NCBI RefSeq assembly: GCF_014898815.1
Contig: NW_026515445.1
Coordinates: 1,612,001 to 1,676,000 of the forward strand
Length of the DNA: 64,000 nucleotides
Direction of reading: 5' to 3'
From: Panonychus citri
Taxonomy: Eukaryota > Arthropoda > Arachnida > Trombidiformes > Tetranychidae
Of this stretch, positions 63,302 through 64,000 are shown piece by piece (positions within the stretch are counted from its first letter, which is position 1; each line of letters begins with the position of its first letter). The notes beneath the pieces are model-generated. The model saw only the letters and a list, made by a program, of their open reading frames with translations, ran no database searches and was not told the origin of the DNA. The translations under genes and the position numbers were made by a program.

Positions 63302-63919
63302 TTAAGGTTTAAAAAGTGGAAACAATCAAATGAAAGAAGAGATAATAAGTTATACAAGGAATACAAGGAATACACATTTTGTGTTCACATTTCGTTAAGT
63401 TATTGGAAATAATTGGATTTGGTGGGAATGCAATTGCCATTGGTTTCGAGTCATCATAATTTTGCTTGATTGTGGAAACATCCGAAAGATGAAGCAACTT
63501 GGCTCAATCTTGTCAGAGCTAATTCCAGTCTACTCTCAGTGTAGCTCAGCACTAAGCTCGCTCAGTCTACATTACATTGTATCTAGAAAATTGTGAAATA
63601 TTTAACAAAGATTCAACTACTTTCACCTCGAATTACAAGTGATAACATTGATGAGATGATCAGGAAAAATTGAAACTTGGGGAATTCAATCAAACAGGAA
63701 GACCGGGTAATAATACTAATAAAATGCTCTGGTAGCAATCAACAGGTAAGAGCAATCAATGAAATGCTCATCAATCGAGGAGGTTTGTCAAGTCAGGTGA
63801 TTGACCAAAAGAATGTTCGCAGTCAGATAATCTCGTTCTTTTGCTTCCGGGCAAACACTTACAACAAGTTATTAACTGAAAATCTATTTGCATTAAGCCC
63901 TAGAACATTATTGTGATTC

Positions 63920-64000
63920 ATGTCGATATTATTGTTGTTCTTGTCCATCTCATTGACTTTTTCGGTTTTCATGGGTTCGGACATTGCAGGTGGTGGAGTT
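63920..64000 (+). CDS. Start of a secreted or membrane protein, truncated by the window edge
   Basis: An ATG at 63920 opens a frame that runs to the window end without a stop. The first 18 residues are a classic signal sequence (MSILLLFLSISLTFSVF), followed by a Gly-rich start of the mature part (GSDIAGGGV). Only 27 codons are visible, so the product cannot be named. A splice site could also lie at the edge (TTGCAG|GTGG at 63982-63991). Confidence 0.5.
   Translation, partial: MSILLLFLSISLTFSVFMGSDIAGGGV

Larger units (their letters stand above)
62146..63919. other. 5' flank of the 394-aa gene and intergenic DNA
   Basis: Contains a probable 5' UTR intron of the minus-strand gene (donor complement CACTTAC at 62321-62327, acceptor complement at 62150-62151), a 61-aa open frame (separate entry), a GGAAAT hexamer repeat at 63276-63301 and ACAAGGAAT repeats near 63355-63372. 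A minus-strand frame at 63055-63375 is largely made of these repeats. The right end is the 5' region of the gene starting at 63920; AACAG|GTAAGA near 63744 could be a UTR splice donor. Confidence 0.5.

Noticed and set aside
63055..63375. 106-aa minus-strand frame with Cys residues
   Set aside because: The N-terminal third is encoded by GGAAAT and ACAAGGAAT repeats. No signal peptide that is independent of them and no recognisable domain.

Overview
The window looks like nuclear DNA of an arthropod: AT-rich, eukaryotic, with short GT-AG introns and AATAAA signals. The gene content includes an arthropod-type chitin deacetylase (CBM14 + LDLa + CE4) and a ZP-domain membrane protein of the kind found in the apical/cuticular matrix. 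The compact genes, with many introns of 50-100 bp, make a mite (for example a spider mite) my best guess; that placement is inference. There are no bacterial operons, CRISPR arrays, rRNAs or convincing tRNAs.

Layout, left to right. 1-2045: no gene seen. 2046-6326 (+): five-exon ZP-domain transmembrane protein. 6327-10598: intergenic, with one GC-richer unexplained island near 8.4-8.64 kb. 10599-11103 (+): 3' exons of a small single-pass membrane protein. 13744-14499 (-): single-exon secreted low-complexity protein. 17925-31640 (+): ten-exon SLC13/INDY-type Na+-coupled carboxylate transporter, 638 aa, with long first, second and seventh introns. 33101-38082 (+): full-length ABCB (P-glycoprotein-like) transporter, copy A, 12 exons, 1306 aa. 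38535-41166 (-): four-exon chitin deacetylase, 533 aa. 42467-47462 (+): second ABCB transporter, copy B, 15 exons. 47463-52228: no gene seen. 52229-60384 (+): 11-exon protein with five fasciclin (FAS1) domains and a long disordered insert, 1306 aa. 60961-62145 (-): 394-aa unrecognised intracellular-looking protein, with a possible 61-aa membrane micropeptide just upstream on the same strand (62490-62675). 63920-64000 (+): signal-peptide start of a gene running off the window.

The most interesting structure is the ABCB pair. The two genes are diverged in their transmembrane regions and most introns. They are almost identical in three separate blocks: about 0.94 kb of 5' flank plus exons 1-3, nucleotide-binding domain 1, and the C-terminal part of nucleotide-binding domain 2 plus the stop. 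This patchwork suggests repeated gene conversion that homogenises promoter and ATPase modules while substrate-facing modules diverge. Copy B has three introns that copy A lacks. Copy B also has a 2-bp deletion in its first coding exon, which as written gives an early stop.

The genes do not form an obvious pathway. Several (ZP protein, chitin deacetylase, FAS1 protein, secreted low-complexity protein) are extracellular-matrix or cuticle-type products, and three are transporters. Exon models were built by hand from reading-frame continuity, GT-AG sites and family resemblance; no search or transcript data were available.
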